Assembly (NCBI GenBank): GCA_903925445.1
Contig: CAIYFE010000272.1
Coordinates: 1-6,880 of the forward strand
DNA: 6,880 nt
Reading direction: 5' to 3'
DNA from: an uncultured Burkholderiales bacterium
GTDB lineage: Bacteria; Pseudomonadota; Gammaproteobacteria; Burkholderiales; Burkholderiaceae_C
Below the pieces are notes generated by a model. That model saw only the letters and a list, made by a program, of their open reading frames with translations, had not been told where the DNA came from and made no database searches. Each line of letters begins with the position of its first letter. Positions within the stretch are counted from its first letter, which is position 1. Both the position numbers and the translations under genes were made by a program. Shown here piece by piece: positions 1-6,653 of this stretch.

Positions 1-72
1 AAGACACAGAGCAGCGACCCAAGCACGACGAGAAATGTTGACAAATGACATGGTTGACTCTTTTCAAAAAAC

Positions 73-94
73 AAAACCACCCGCAGGTGGTTTT
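73..94 (-). terminator. Rho-independent terminator after the Bug/TctC gene
   Basis: A perfect 5-bp GC-rich stem (CCACC at 77-81, GGTGG at 86-90) closes a 4-base loop. It is flanked by an A-run on the left and a T-run on the right that extend the pairing by about 4 bp (73-76 with 91-94). On the minus strand the hairpin is followed by TTTTGTTTTTTG, a good U-tract. It starts 15 bases past the stop codon of the Bug gene. Because both sides carry A/T runs, it could also stop transcription coming from the plus strand. The structure is seen directly; termination is inferred. Confidence 0.88.
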
Positions 95-109
95 TTGACT
101 GAACCGAAC

Positions 110-1093
110 TCAATCGGCGTAAGTGCCCGCCTCTTTGATGATGGGGCCCCATTTGGCAATTTCCGAGGCAACAAATTTTTTGTGCTCTGCGCCTTCAACG
201 CGTTTGTCGGTGATGACCACGGCGCCTAAACCTTGTTGCTTTTTGATGAATTCAGGATCTTTCAAGGAAGCTTGCAGGGCTTTGTTGAGTTTGGCCACGA
301 CATCGGCAGGCGTGCCTTTGGGTGCGTACAAACCGTGCCAAATGCTGACCTCAAAACCTTTGAGACCCGCTTCGTTGAGGGTGGGCAAATCTTTGAGGGC
401 GGGTGTGGTCAAACGCTTGGTGGTGGTGACCGCAAAGGCTTTGACCGACTTGGCTTCGATTTGACTGGTGGTGTTGGTGGTTTGGTCGCACAACAAATCG
501 ATTTGTCCGCCCATCAAATCGTTCATAGCGGGTGCCGTGCCTTTGTAGGGCACGGTGGTCATGTCAATTTTGATGGCGCTTTGAAACAACAAGCCGCACA
601 AGTGCGATGCAGCGCCCAATCCGGCATTGCCCAAATTGACCGTGCCTTTGTTTTGTGCAATCCAAGTGGCCAACTCTTTGAAATTGTTGGCGGGCAAGGT
701 GGGACGACCAATCAAGGTCATAGGCACTTCGTTGATCAAGCCCAGGTATTCGAAATCGTTGAGCGTGTCATACGGCATCTTGCGATACAGCGCCGGCGAT
801 GTGGCCATGCCGATGTGATGCAACAACAAGGTGTAGCCATCGGGTGCTGCTTTAGCGACTTTGTTGGCGCCAATCGTGCCACCCGCACCCACCACGTTGT
901 CCACCACAAAGTTGGCACCTGTGGCTTTGCGCATGGCTTCTGACAAATCACGCGCCACGCGATCGGTTGGACCGCCAGCGGTGAAAGGCACCACCAAAGT
1001 GATGGGTTTGTCTTTGTTGGGAAAGTCGTTCGCTTGAACGCCAAAGCTCACAAGCGCCAGCGCGGTCAGACTCAAAGAAAGCAGTTTTTTCAT
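110..1093 (-). CDS. Bug/TctC-family periplasmic solute-binding protein
   Basis: This 327-residue protein belongs to the Bug (TctC) family of periplasmic receptors that bind carboxylates or related small solutes. The N-terminus is a Sec signal peptide: MKK, a hydrophobic stretch of leucines and alanines, and a probable cut after VQA (residue 21). The mature part starts with the family signature PITLVVPFTAGGPTDRVAR (30-48). GAGGTIGANKVAKAAPDGYT (69-88) and VPYKGTAPAMNDLMGGQID (181-199) follow, the usual pocket-lining and hinge segments. Length is typical of the family. The ATG at 1093 is preceded by GAGGAAA at 7-base spacing, which fixes the start. TctA/TctB membrane proteins are absent here; orphan Bug genes are common in Burkholderiales. 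The ligand cannot be predicted. It lies 98 bases after the ligase gene and ends before a strong terminator, so it is either the last gene of the operon or a separate unit with its own control region. Confidence 0.95.
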   Translation of the reverse strand: MKKLLSLSLTALALVSFGVQANDFPNKDKPITLVVPFTAGGPTDRVARDLSEAMRKATGANFVVDNVVGAGGTIGANKVAKAAPDGYTLLLHHIGMATSPALYRKMPYDTLNDFEYLGLINEVPMTLIGRPTLPANNFKELATWIAQNKGTVNLGNAGLGAASHLCGLLFQSAIKIDMTTVPYKGTAPAMNDLMGGQIDLLCDQTTNTTSQIEAKSVKAFAVTTTKRLTTPALKDLPTLNEAGLKGFEVSIWHGLYAPKGTPADVVAKLNKALQASLKDPEFIKKQQGLGAVVITDKRVEGAEHKKFVASEIAKWGPIIKEAGTYAD

Positions 1094-1097
1094 ATCG

Positions 1098-1104
1098 TTT
1101 CCTC
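1098..1104 (-). promoter_or_regulatory. Ribosome binding site of the Bug/TctC gene
   Basis: The minus strand reads GAGGAAA, with GAGG lying 7 bases before the ATG at 1093. This supports the start that leaves an intact signal peptide. Confidence 0.75.
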
Positions 1105-1140
1105 ATGCAATAACAGAACATCGTAAACGACTCGCAAGAG

Positions 1141-1174
1141 ACCATCTATCGGTACTTGCCTATCGATAAATGGT
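1141..1174. promoter_or_regulatory. Operator-like inverted and direct repeat cluster upstream of the Bug gene
   Basis: Two 11-base arms, ACCATCTATCG (1141-1151) and CGATAAATGGT (1164-1174), are inverted copies matching at 10 of 11 positions, with a 12-base spacer. Inside them, CTATCGGTA (1146-1154) and CTATCGATA (1160-1168) form a direct repeat matching at 8 of 9 positions, 14 bases apart. TATCGATA (1161-1168) is itself a perfect palindrome. The arm centres are 23 bp apart, close to two helical turns, as expected for a dimeric or tetrameric repressor or activator. No U-tract follows on either strand, so it is not an intrinsic terminator. The repeats are seen; a role in controlling the Bug gene is inferred from position, and no regulator gene is in the window. 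Confidence 0.5.
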
Positions 1175-1191
1175 ATTCAATACAAAAATAA

Positions 1192-2436
1192 TCATTGATA
1201 ACTGCGCGCATCCTCTATCACTTTGCCATCATTTGGCAAACTGCCAACCGAGACAAAGTCCACCTGCGCACGCAGTTTGGTGATGTCACGCACGGCTTCT
1301 GAAATTTTTTGCGCCAAGGCGTCCGAAGGCGTGGCTTCTACCTTCAAGCCCATTTGGTCGTTGGCCATTTCGCCCGTGACAACCAAGCGCGCGCGTTTGA
1401 TTTCTGGAAAACGTTTGACCACTTCGGCCACTTGTCCCGGATGCACAAACATGCCACGAACTTTGGTGGTTTGATCGGCGCGTCCCATCCATCCTTTGAT
1501 GCGCGTGTTGGTTCGCCCTGTGGGGCAGTGACCGGGCAACACGGCAGACAAGTCGCCGGTACCAAATCGAATCAAAGGGTAATCTGGGTTGAGCGTGGTC
1601 ACCACCAATTCGCCCACTTCGCCCTCGGGCACGGGGTCGCCTGTGCCGGGTCGCACGATTTCTACGATCACACCTTCGTCCAACACCAAGCCTTCACGCG
1701 CAGCGGTTTCATAGGCAATCAAGCCCAGATCGGCGGTGGCGTAACACTGGTAGCCAGCAACGCCGCGTTCAGCCAACCAATCGCGCAAGCTGGGCGGGAA
1801 GGCTTCGCCCGAGACCAAGGCTTTGCGCACGCTGGGCAAGGCAACACCCAATTCGGCGGCTTTTTCAAGAATGATTTTTAAAAAACTGGGCGTGCCAATG
1901 TAGCCCGCAGGTTGCAGCTCGCGCATGGCCTGCACTTGTTGCTCGGTTTGGCCAATGCCGCCCGGAAAAACCGTGCAGCCCAGCGCGTGTGCACCGGTTT
2001 CCATCATGGAGCCCGCGGGTGTGAAGTGGTAGCTGAAGCAGTTGTGAATCAACTCGCCCGCACGAAAACCCGCTGCATGAATGGCTCGCGCCATGCGCCA
2101 GTAATCGGCGCGTGCGCCCTCGGGTTCGTAAATGGTGCCGGGGCTGGCAAACACTCGCGGCATGGCTTTGCCAAATGCAATGGCTGCAAAACCGCCAAAC
2201 ACATGGGTCTGGCGTGTGGCTTGCTGTTGCGCCAGCAGTTCGTATTTGCGAATCACGGGCAACTGCGACAAGGCGCTGCGACTGGTGATGTGCGACGCAT
2301 CAACACCCGCCAAACTTTTGGCAAAGGCGGGCGAGTGCTTTTGTGCGTGCGCAATTTGTGCGGGCAAAGCCGCCATCAAGGCCGCTTCGCGCTCGCTGGG
2401 GCTGCGGGTTTCCAAGGCATCCAAATGTGCAGACAT
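1192..2436 (-). CDS. AMP-binding ligase of the phenylacetate-CoA ligase (PaaK-like) class
   Basis: This 414-residue adenylate-forming enzyme resembles phenylacetate-CoA ligases, which activate a carboxylic acid with ATP and join it to CoA in the cytoplasm. Recognisable parts in order are a PaaK-like YIGTPSFLKIILEKAAELG (179-197), SGEAFPPSLRDWL (209-221), YATADLGLIAYE (232-243, the equivalent of the aromatic/Glu motif before the active site), IRFGTGDLSAV (289-299), GRADQTTKVRGMFVHPGQVAE (318-338, hinge) and LPNDGKVIED (400-409), whose Lys405 is the candidate C-terminal catalytic lysine. The usual Ser/Thr/Gly-rich ATP loop SSGTTGKP is replaced by ASPGTIYEPEG (97-107). Length is slightly below the roughly 430-440 residues of classic PaaK. 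The ATG at 2436 is chosen over an in-frame TTG at 2466 that would overlap livF; a weak AGAAAGAA lies upstream. The 17-base gap after livF suggests co-transcription, so the acid activated is probably what the transporter imports. The substrate is unknown, and a non-ligase role is possible given the altered loop. Confidence 0.88.
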   Translation of the reverse strand: MSAHLDALETRSPSEREAALMAALPAQIAHAQKHSPAFAKSLAGVDASHITSRSALSQLPVIRKYELLAQQQATRQTHVFGGFAAIAFGKAMPRVFASPGTIYEPEGARADYWRMARAIHAAGFRAGELIHNCFSYHFTPAGSMMETGAHALGCTVFPGGIGQTEQQVQAMRELQPAGYIGTPSFLKIILEKAAELGVALPSVRKALVSGEAFPPSLRDWLAERGVAGYQCYATADLGLIAYETAAREGLVLDEGVIVEIVRPGTGDPVPEGEVGELVVTTLNPDYPLIRFGTGDLSAVLPGHCPTGRTNTRIKGWMGRADQTTKVRGMFVHPGQVAEVVKRFPEIKRARLVVTGEMANDQMGLKVEATPSDALAQKISEAVRDITKLRAQVDFVSVGSLPNDGKVIEDARSYQ

Positions 2437-2453
2437 GCAAATTCTTTCTGGCG

Positions 2454-3263
2454 TTAAGCCAACCAACGTTTGCGACGCTTGTAGCTCTTGACGTCTTTGA
2501 AGCTTTTGCGTTCGCCACCACCCACGCCCAAGTAAAACTCTTTGACGTCTTCGTTGCTGGCCAAGTCAGAGGCTGCGCCGTCCATGACGATGCGACCGGA
2601 CTCCATGATGTAGCCGTAGTCGGCGTACTTCAAGGCCATGTTGGTGTTTTGTTCGGCCAACAAGAACGTGACTTTTTCTTTCTCGTTCAAGTCTTTGACG
2701 ATGTTGAACACTTCTTCCACGATCTGAGGCGCCAAGCCCATGGACGGCTCGTCCAACAACACCATGTTGGGGTTGGCCATGATGGCGCGACCAATCGCAC
2801 ACATTTGTTGCTCACCGCCCGAGGTGTAGGCAGCTTGCGAGGTGCGGCGCGTTTTCAAGCGCGGAAAGTAGTTGTAGACCTTCTCCAAATTGGCGGCAAT
2901 TTCGCCTTTGCTGGAGCGGGTGTAGCTGCCGGTCAACAGGTTTTCTTCGATGGTCAAGTGGGCAAAGCAATGCCGACCTTCCATGACTTGCACCACGCCG
3001 CGTTTGACCAAATCAGCGGGCGTGAGGTTTTCAATGCGTTCGCCGCGAAACTCGATGCTGCCTTTGGTGACAGCACCGCGCTCGCCTTGCAGCAAGTTGG
3101 AAATGGCGCGCAAGGTGGTGGTCTTGCCTGCGCCATTGCCCCCCAAGATGGCCACAATGCCACCTTCGGGAACTTGCAACGACACGCCCTTGAGCACCAA
3201 GATCACGTGGTTATAAATAACCTCGATCCCGTTGACGTTCAGAACGATGTTGCGTTGGCTCAT
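2454..3263 (-). CDS. livF: LivF-type ABC transporter ATP-binding protein
   Basis: One of two cytoplasmic ATPases driving the Liv/HAAT-type importer; it should pair with the LivG-type protein at the right end. The 269 residues show Walker A GGNGAGKTT (41-49), the Q-loop in VVQVMEGRH (90-98), the signature TSGGEQQ (147-153), Walker B MVLLDEP (167-173, with catalytic Glu172) and the switch region LLAEQN (201-206), where Gln205 sits at the usual H-loop histidine. LivF proteins normally carry this EQN form, so it is not a defect. The C-terminus has an extra basic tail (GGGERKSFKDVKSYKRRKRW, 248-267) that makes it some 30 residues longer than E. coli LivF. The ATG overlaps the TGA of the binding-protein gene (ATGA), and no clear Shine-Dalgarno is visible, which suggests translational coupling. 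Confidence 0.95.
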   Translation of the reverse strand: MSQRNIVLNVNGIEVIYNHVILVLKGVSLQVPEGGIVAILGGNGAGKTTTLRAISNLLQGERGAVTKGSIEFRGERIENLTPADLVKRGVVQVMEGRHCFAHLTIEENLLTGSYTRSSKGEIAANLEKVYNYFPRLKTRRTSQAAYTSGGEQQMCAIGRAIMANPNMVLLDEPSMGLAPQIVEEVFNIVKDLNEKEKVTFLLAEQNTNMALKYADYGYIMESGRIVMDGAASDLASNEDVKEFYLGVGGGERKSFKDVKSYKRRKRWLA

Positions 3264-4582
3264 GATTTGCAGTCAGCCGCTGTGCGGCGTGTGAGTTTTT
3301 TCTCGGCCGCGTATTTGTCGGCGTACTGTTTGACCAAAGGTTTGATGATGGATTCATCGGCTTCGATCCAATCAGACGAGACCACCCATTTTTTGCCATC
3401 CCAAGTGTGCAAACGTGCAGAGCGTGAACCTTCGTGATCCAGGCAAGAGGTGCTGATGGGTTTCATGATGGTGGACAAGCCCAACTTGGCCAAGGCTTTG
3501 TCGTCGAGCGCCAAGTTTTCCAGACCCCAGCGAATTTGGTCGCCGTTCATGATCTTGCCTTTGCCAAAGCGCTCTTGCGCACGGCGCACGCCTTCGACGG
3601 CCAACACCGCACTGACCAAGCCACGGTTGTACAAAGTCGTGTCGATTTCTTCAGCAGGGCCAGTGCCTTGCTTTTTGTCGTGCACGTATTTTTTGACGTC
3701 TTGAATGACCTTGCCGCCATCGCCCGTCACGACCAAGCCGGTGTAGCCTTTGGCGGCTTCGCCCACGTCTTTGACATCGGGCTCAGCAGCCGACCACCAC
3801 ACGCCAAACAGTTTTTCGCGGGGGTAACCTGTGGCCACGGCTTCTTTCAAGGCGGCCGAGTTCATCACGCCCCAGCCCCACAACAACACGTAGTCAGGAC
3901 GGGCTTGACGCACTTGCAACCAAGTGGCTTTTTGTTCCACACCAGGCGCTGTCACGGGCAAGAGTTGCAACTCAAAGCCTTGAATCTTGGCGCGCTCTTG
4001 CAACAGAGGAATGGGCTCTTTGCCATAGGGGCTGTCGTGATACACCAAGGCAATTTTTTTGCCTTTGATGTTGCCACCTTCTTTTTTGGTGATGTATTGC
4101 ATGATGATGTCAGCACCCGACCAATACGTGCCCATCAAAGGGAAGTTCCACTTGAACACTTGGCCATCGCTGGACTCTGAACGGCCATAGCCACCGGTGA
4201 TGAGCGAGTTTTTGTCGGTTGGCGCTTTTTCGGTCAACGCAAAGGTGATGCCGGTTGAAAGCGGTTGGTAAATCGCGCCAGCGGCTTTGCCTTTGAGGCG
4301 TTCGTAGCATTCCACACCACGGTCGGTGGCGTAGGCGGTGTCGCACTCTTCAAAAGAAATTTTGACGCCGTTGATGCCACCGTCACGAGCATTGACCAGC
4401 TTCAAGTAATCGACATAACCGTTGGCCCAAGGCACACCGTTGGGCGCATAGGCACCGGTGCGATAAGGCAGCACGGGGAAGAATTGTTCTTTGACTTGTG
4501 CCTGAGCAGAAGTGCTCACCACCGCACTGGTCAAGCCAGTACTCGCCACGGCCAAGGCCAACAAAATGGAACGAAGTTTCAT
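3260..4582 (-). CDS. Liv/HAAT-type periplasmic substrate-binding protein
   Basis: This periplasmic receptor hands its ligand to the LivHM permease. It is 440 residues, noticeably larger than LivK/LivJ (about 367), and fits the Peripla_BP_6 branch often found beside CoA ligases. Residues 1-28 form a Sec signal peptide ending SAQA before QVKEQ. Two alpha/beta lobes follow: EECDTAYATDRGVECYERL (78-96), YGRSESSDGQVFKWNFPLMG (132-151) and GKKIALVYHDSPYGKEP (174-190), then the second lobe with PDYVLLWGWGVMNSAALKEA (229-248). The mature chain holds four cysteines (80, 92, 380, 438) that could pair as disulfides in the periplasm. The ATG at 4582 follows GAGGAG at 7-base spacing; the longer frame would need a TTG at 4597 and would spoil the signal peptide. 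The gene sits between livM and livF, not at the operon head. The ligand is unknown; an aromatic or other carboxylic acid is an inference from the neighbouring ligase. Confidence 0.93.
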   Translation of the reverse strand: MKLRSILLALAVASTGLTSAVVSTSAQAQVKEQFFPVLPYRTGAYAPNGVPWANGYVDYLKLVNARDGGINGVKISFEECDTAYATDRGVECYERLKGKAAGAIYQPLSTGITFALTEKAPTDKNSLITGGYGRSESSDGQVFKWNFPLMGTYWSGADIIMQYITKKEGGNIKGKKIALVYHDSPYGKEPIPLLQERAKIQGFELQLLPVTAPGVEQKATWLQVRQARPDYVLLWGWGVMNSAALKEAVATGYPREKLFGVWWSAAEPDVKDVGEAAKGYTGLVVTGDGGKVIQDVKKYVHDKKQGTGPAEEIDTTLYNRGLVSAVLAVEGVRRAQERFGKGKIMNGDQIRWGLENLALDDKALAKLGLSTIMKPISTSCLDHEGSRSARLHTWDGKKWVVSSDWIEADESIIKPLVKQYADKYAAEKKLTRRTAADCKS

Positions 4583-4589
4583 GGGATGT

Positions 4590-4595
4590 CTCCTC
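4590..4595 (-). promoter_or_regulatory. Strong ribosome binding site of the binding-protein gene
   Basis: The minus strand reads GAGGAG 7 bases before the ATG at 4582, the best Shine-Dalgarno in the operon. It lies in the longest gap between the transporter genes (43 bases, AT-rich). This fits the need for more binding protein than membrane subunits; that reading is an inference. Confidence 0.8.
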
Positions 4596-4625
4596 AAAAA
4601 TATTTACTCAACACAAACACAAAAA

Positions 4626-5702
4626 TCAGTGCGGGAAAGGCCACAAACGCAGCCTTTGCTTGCCCACGCTCCACAAGCGCGCCAGGCCATGCGGCTCTAC
4701 GATGAGAAACCACACGATCAACGCGCCAAAAATGATTTGCTCAGCATGCGACGTGGTGGCCGTGTCCACCGACACACCCAACCAAGCGCCCAACACGGGC
4801 AAAAACAAGTTGATCAGGATGGGCAAGATGATGATGAAGGCCGCACCAAAAAAGCTGCCCATCACCGAACCCATGCCGCCCAAAATCACCATGAACAGCA
4901 ATTGAAACGAGCGTTCCACCGAAAACGCTGCTGGCTCCCAAGAGCCCAAATACACAAACGCCCACAAAGCGCCCGCCACGCCCACGATGAAAGAACTCAC
5001 CGCAAAAGCGCTCAACTTGGCGTACATGGGGCGAATGCCAATCACAGCGGCGGCCACGTCCATGTCGCGAATGGCCATCCATTCACGACCGATGGCGCCA
5101 CGCACCAAGTTTTTGGCCAGCAACCCAAACACCACCAAAAAGCTCAAGCAAAACATGTATTTTTGAAATGGCGTGTCGATGGGAAATCCAAACACTTGCA
5201 AATCAGCCACCGACGCAGTGCCCGAAGCCGAGTCGTTGGTGAACCACTTGATGCGCAAAAACGCCCAATCGCAAAAAAACTGCGCGGCCAAAGTAGCCAC
5301 CGCCAAGTACAGGCCTTTCACACGCAAGCTGGGAATGCCAAAGAACATGCCCACCAGCGTGGCAAACACACCGCCCATCAAGATGGCAGGAATCAAAGGC
5401 ATGCCTTCGATGCGCACAAAGAAGTTGTATGCCGCATAAGCCCCCACCGCCATGAAGGCACCCGAGCCCAACGAAATTTGCCCGCAGTAACCCACCAAAA
5501 CATTCACCCCCAAAGCGGCCAAAGCCAAAATGAGGAAAGGAATCAAGATGGCGCGCAACATGTATTCGTCTGCCAACAGGGGCACGCCAATGAATGCAAA
5601 CGCCACCAGCAACAACACGCCCACACGGTCTTGCGTGATGGGAAAGATCTGTTGATCTTGCTTGTAGCTGGTTTTGAATTGACCGTTTTCTCTGTAAAAC
5701 AT
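4626..5702 (-). CDS. livM: LivM-type ABC transporter permease
   Basis: An inner-membrane permease subunit of 358 residues that should pair with LivH to form the translocation channel. After a polar N-terminus of about 28 residues come many hydrophobic spans: about 29-45, 50-70, 80-96, 102-122, 131-147, 182-200, 230-252, 266-302 (at least two spans) and 321-336. Family landmarks are GYCGQISLGSGAFMAVGAYA (71-90), LYLAVATLAAQFF (131-143), the cytoplasmic coupling loop GREWMAIRDMDVAAAVIGI (205-223, equivalent to the EAA loop that docks on the ATPase) and ILGGMGSVMGSFFGA (273-287). The ATG at 5702 is preceded by GGAAG at 5-base spacing and begins 10 bases after the livH stop. An in-frame TTG at 5741 would overlap livH and was not used. 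Confidence 0.94.
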   Translation of the reverse strand: MFYRENGQFKTSYKQDQQIFPITQDRVGVLLLVAFAFIGVPLLADEYMLRAILIPFLILALAALGVNVLVGYCGQISLGSGAFMAVGAYAAYNFFVRIEGMPLIPAILMGGVFATLVGMFFGIPSLRVKGLYLAVATLAAQFFCDWAFLRIKWFTNDSASGTASVADLQVFGFPIDTPFQKYMFCLSFLVVFGLLAKNLVRGAIGREWMAIRDMDVAAAVIGIRPMYAKLSAFAVSSFIVGVAGALWAFVYLGSWEPAAFSVERSFQLLFMVILGGMGSVMGSFFGAAFIIILPILINLFLPVLGAWLGVSVDTATTSHAEQIIFGALIVWFLIVEPHGLARLWSVGKQRLRLWPFPH

Positions 5703-5707
5703 TTTTT

Positions 5708-5712
5708 CTTCC
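5708..5712 (-). promoter_or_regulatory. Ribosome binding site deciding the livM start
   Basis: GGAAG on the minus strand lies 5 bases before the ATG at 5702 and abuts the livH stop codon. It supports this ATG over the upstream TTG in the same frame. Confidence 0.65.
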
Positions 5713-6642
5713 TTACACGCGGTCAATGATCTTCTCGCCAAACAATCCTTGCGGACGAATCAGCAAGAACCCCAGGGCCAGCACATAGGCAAACCAAATT
5801 TCAATGCCGCCGCCCACATAAGGCCCCAGAAAAACTTCGGACAGTTTTTCGCCCACGCCAATGATCAAGCCCCCAATGATGGCGCCCGGCACCGACGTCA
5901 AGCCGCCCAAAATCACCACTGGCAAGGCACGCAAGGCCACGGTGGAGAGCGAAAACTGCACACCCAGTTTGGAGCCCCAAATCATGCCGGCCACCAAAGC
6001 CACCACGCCCGCGACGCACCACACCACCACCCAAATGCGGTTGAGTGGAATGCCAATCGACTGCGCGGCTTGGTGGTCATCGGCCACCGCGCGCAATGCG
6101 CGACCGGTTGTGGTTTTTTGAAAAAACACGCTCAGCAAAGCGACCAACACGGCAGCAATCACGGCCGCCACCAAGTCCTCTTGGTTGATCATGATGCCGC
6201 CATCAAAGGTGGATTCGAACAACATGAGCGGCTCTTTGGGCATGCCCACGTCGATCTTGTAAATGTCGCTGCCAAAAATGGATTGACCCACGCCGTCCAA
6301 AAAGTAAGTGATGCCCAAAGTGGCCATCAGCAAAGTCGTGCCTTCTTGGTTGACCAAATGGCGCAACACCAAAAACTCCACCGACCAAGCCACCACAAAC
6401 ATGACCAAAGCCGCGCCTACAAAGGCCAACAGATTCATCAAGACAAAGTTGTCGATGCCCAAGTAAATCGGAATCCATTCGCTGAACCGTGCCATGGCCA
6501 AGGCAGCAAACAGCACCATGGCGCCTTGCGCGAAATTGAACACGCCCGAGGCTTTGAAAATCAGCACAAAGCCCAGCGCCACCAGCGAATACAACATGCC
6601 AGCCATGAGACCGCCAAACAGTGTTTCAAGAAAAAATCCCAT
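5713..6642 (-). CDS. livH: LivH-type ABC transporter permease
   Basis: The second inner-membrane permease subunit, 309 residues, about the usual length for LivH. It has the typical start MGFFLETLFGGLMAGMLYSL, then LVALGFVLIFKASGVFNFAQ (20-39), a hallmark of the family. Hydrophobic spans fall at about 8-29, 38-52, 67-92, 102-118, 157-174, 203-222, 237-263 and 281-297. The coupling loop TTTGRALRAVADDHQAAQSI (177-196) corresponds to the EAA-like segment that contacts the ATPase, and ILGGLTSVPGAIIGG (244-258) is the matching conserved turn near the end. The protein closes with IRPQGLFGEKIIDRV, a standard LivH C-terminus. The ATG at 6642 has AAGGA 6 bases upstream, overlapping the stop codon of the livG-type gene, so the two are very likely co-transcribed and coupled. 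Confidence 0.95.
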   Translation of the reverse strand: MGFFLETLFGGLMAGMLYSLVALGFVLIFKASGVFNFAQGAMVLFAALAMARFSEWIPIYLGIDNFVLMNLLAFVGAALVMFVVAWSVEFLVLRHLVNQEGTTLLMATLGITYFLDGVGQSIFGSDIYKIDVGMPKEPLMLFESTFDGGIMINQEDLVAAVIAAVLVALLSVFFQKTTTGRALRAVADDHQAAQSIGIPLNRIWVVVWCVAGVVALVAGMIWGSKLGVQFSLSTVALRALPVVILGGLTSVPGAIIGGLIIGVGEKLSEVFLGPYVGGGIEIWFAYVLALGFLLIRPQGLFGEKIIDRV

Positions 6643-6648
6643 GTCGTG

Positions 6649-6653
6649 TCCTT
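6649..6653 (-). promoter_or_regulatory. Ribosome binding site of livH overlapping the livG stop
   Basis: AAGGA on the minus strand lies 6 bases before the livH ATG and shares bases with the TAA stop (6654-6652) of the preceding ATPase gene. This favours coupled translation. Confidence 0.65.

Noticed and set aside
38..66. A perfect -35 box TTGACA (38-43) on the plus strand, with TTTTCA 17 bases on
   Set aside because: The would-be -10 matches only 2 of 6 bases. The terminator follows at once and no plus-strand gene is present, so it is probably chance.
233..943. Plus-strand frame of 236 codons opposite the Bug gene
   Set aside because: The Bug protein on the minus strand has a signal peptide, family motifs and a good ribosome binding site. 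The plus-strand frame has none of these.
1121..1130. Short palindrome TCGTAAACGA between the repeat cluster and the Bug start
   Set aside because: Four-base arms around AA are too short to stand out from chance.
1094..1191. A sigma-70 promoter for the Bug gene in the gap on the minus strand
   Set aside because: Pairs such as TTGTAT with TAGGCA, or a lone TACGAT, were examined. None combines a fair -35 with a fair -10 at 16-18 base spacing, so no promoter is claimed.
2649..2651. Gln instead of His at the H-loop of the LivF-type ATPase
   Set aside because: The EQN form is normal for LivF proteins, so this is not a damaged ATPase.
2343..3437. A 364-codon plus-strand frame opposite livF and the binding-protein end
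   Set aside because: It crosses three genes whose proteins are well recognised on the minus strand. It shows low-complexity Val/Phe/His/Gln content and no recognisable family.
3434..4180. Plus-strand frame of 248 codons opposite the binding-protein gene
   Set aside because: It is a shadow of the well-supported minus-strand gene, with no motif or ribosome binding site.
4512..5729. A 405-codon open frame on the plus strand opposite livM
   Set aside because: Its translation is rich in His, Gln, Arg and Lys with no domain or membrane pattern. It mirrors the codon bias of livM on the other strand, where a clear permease is encoded.
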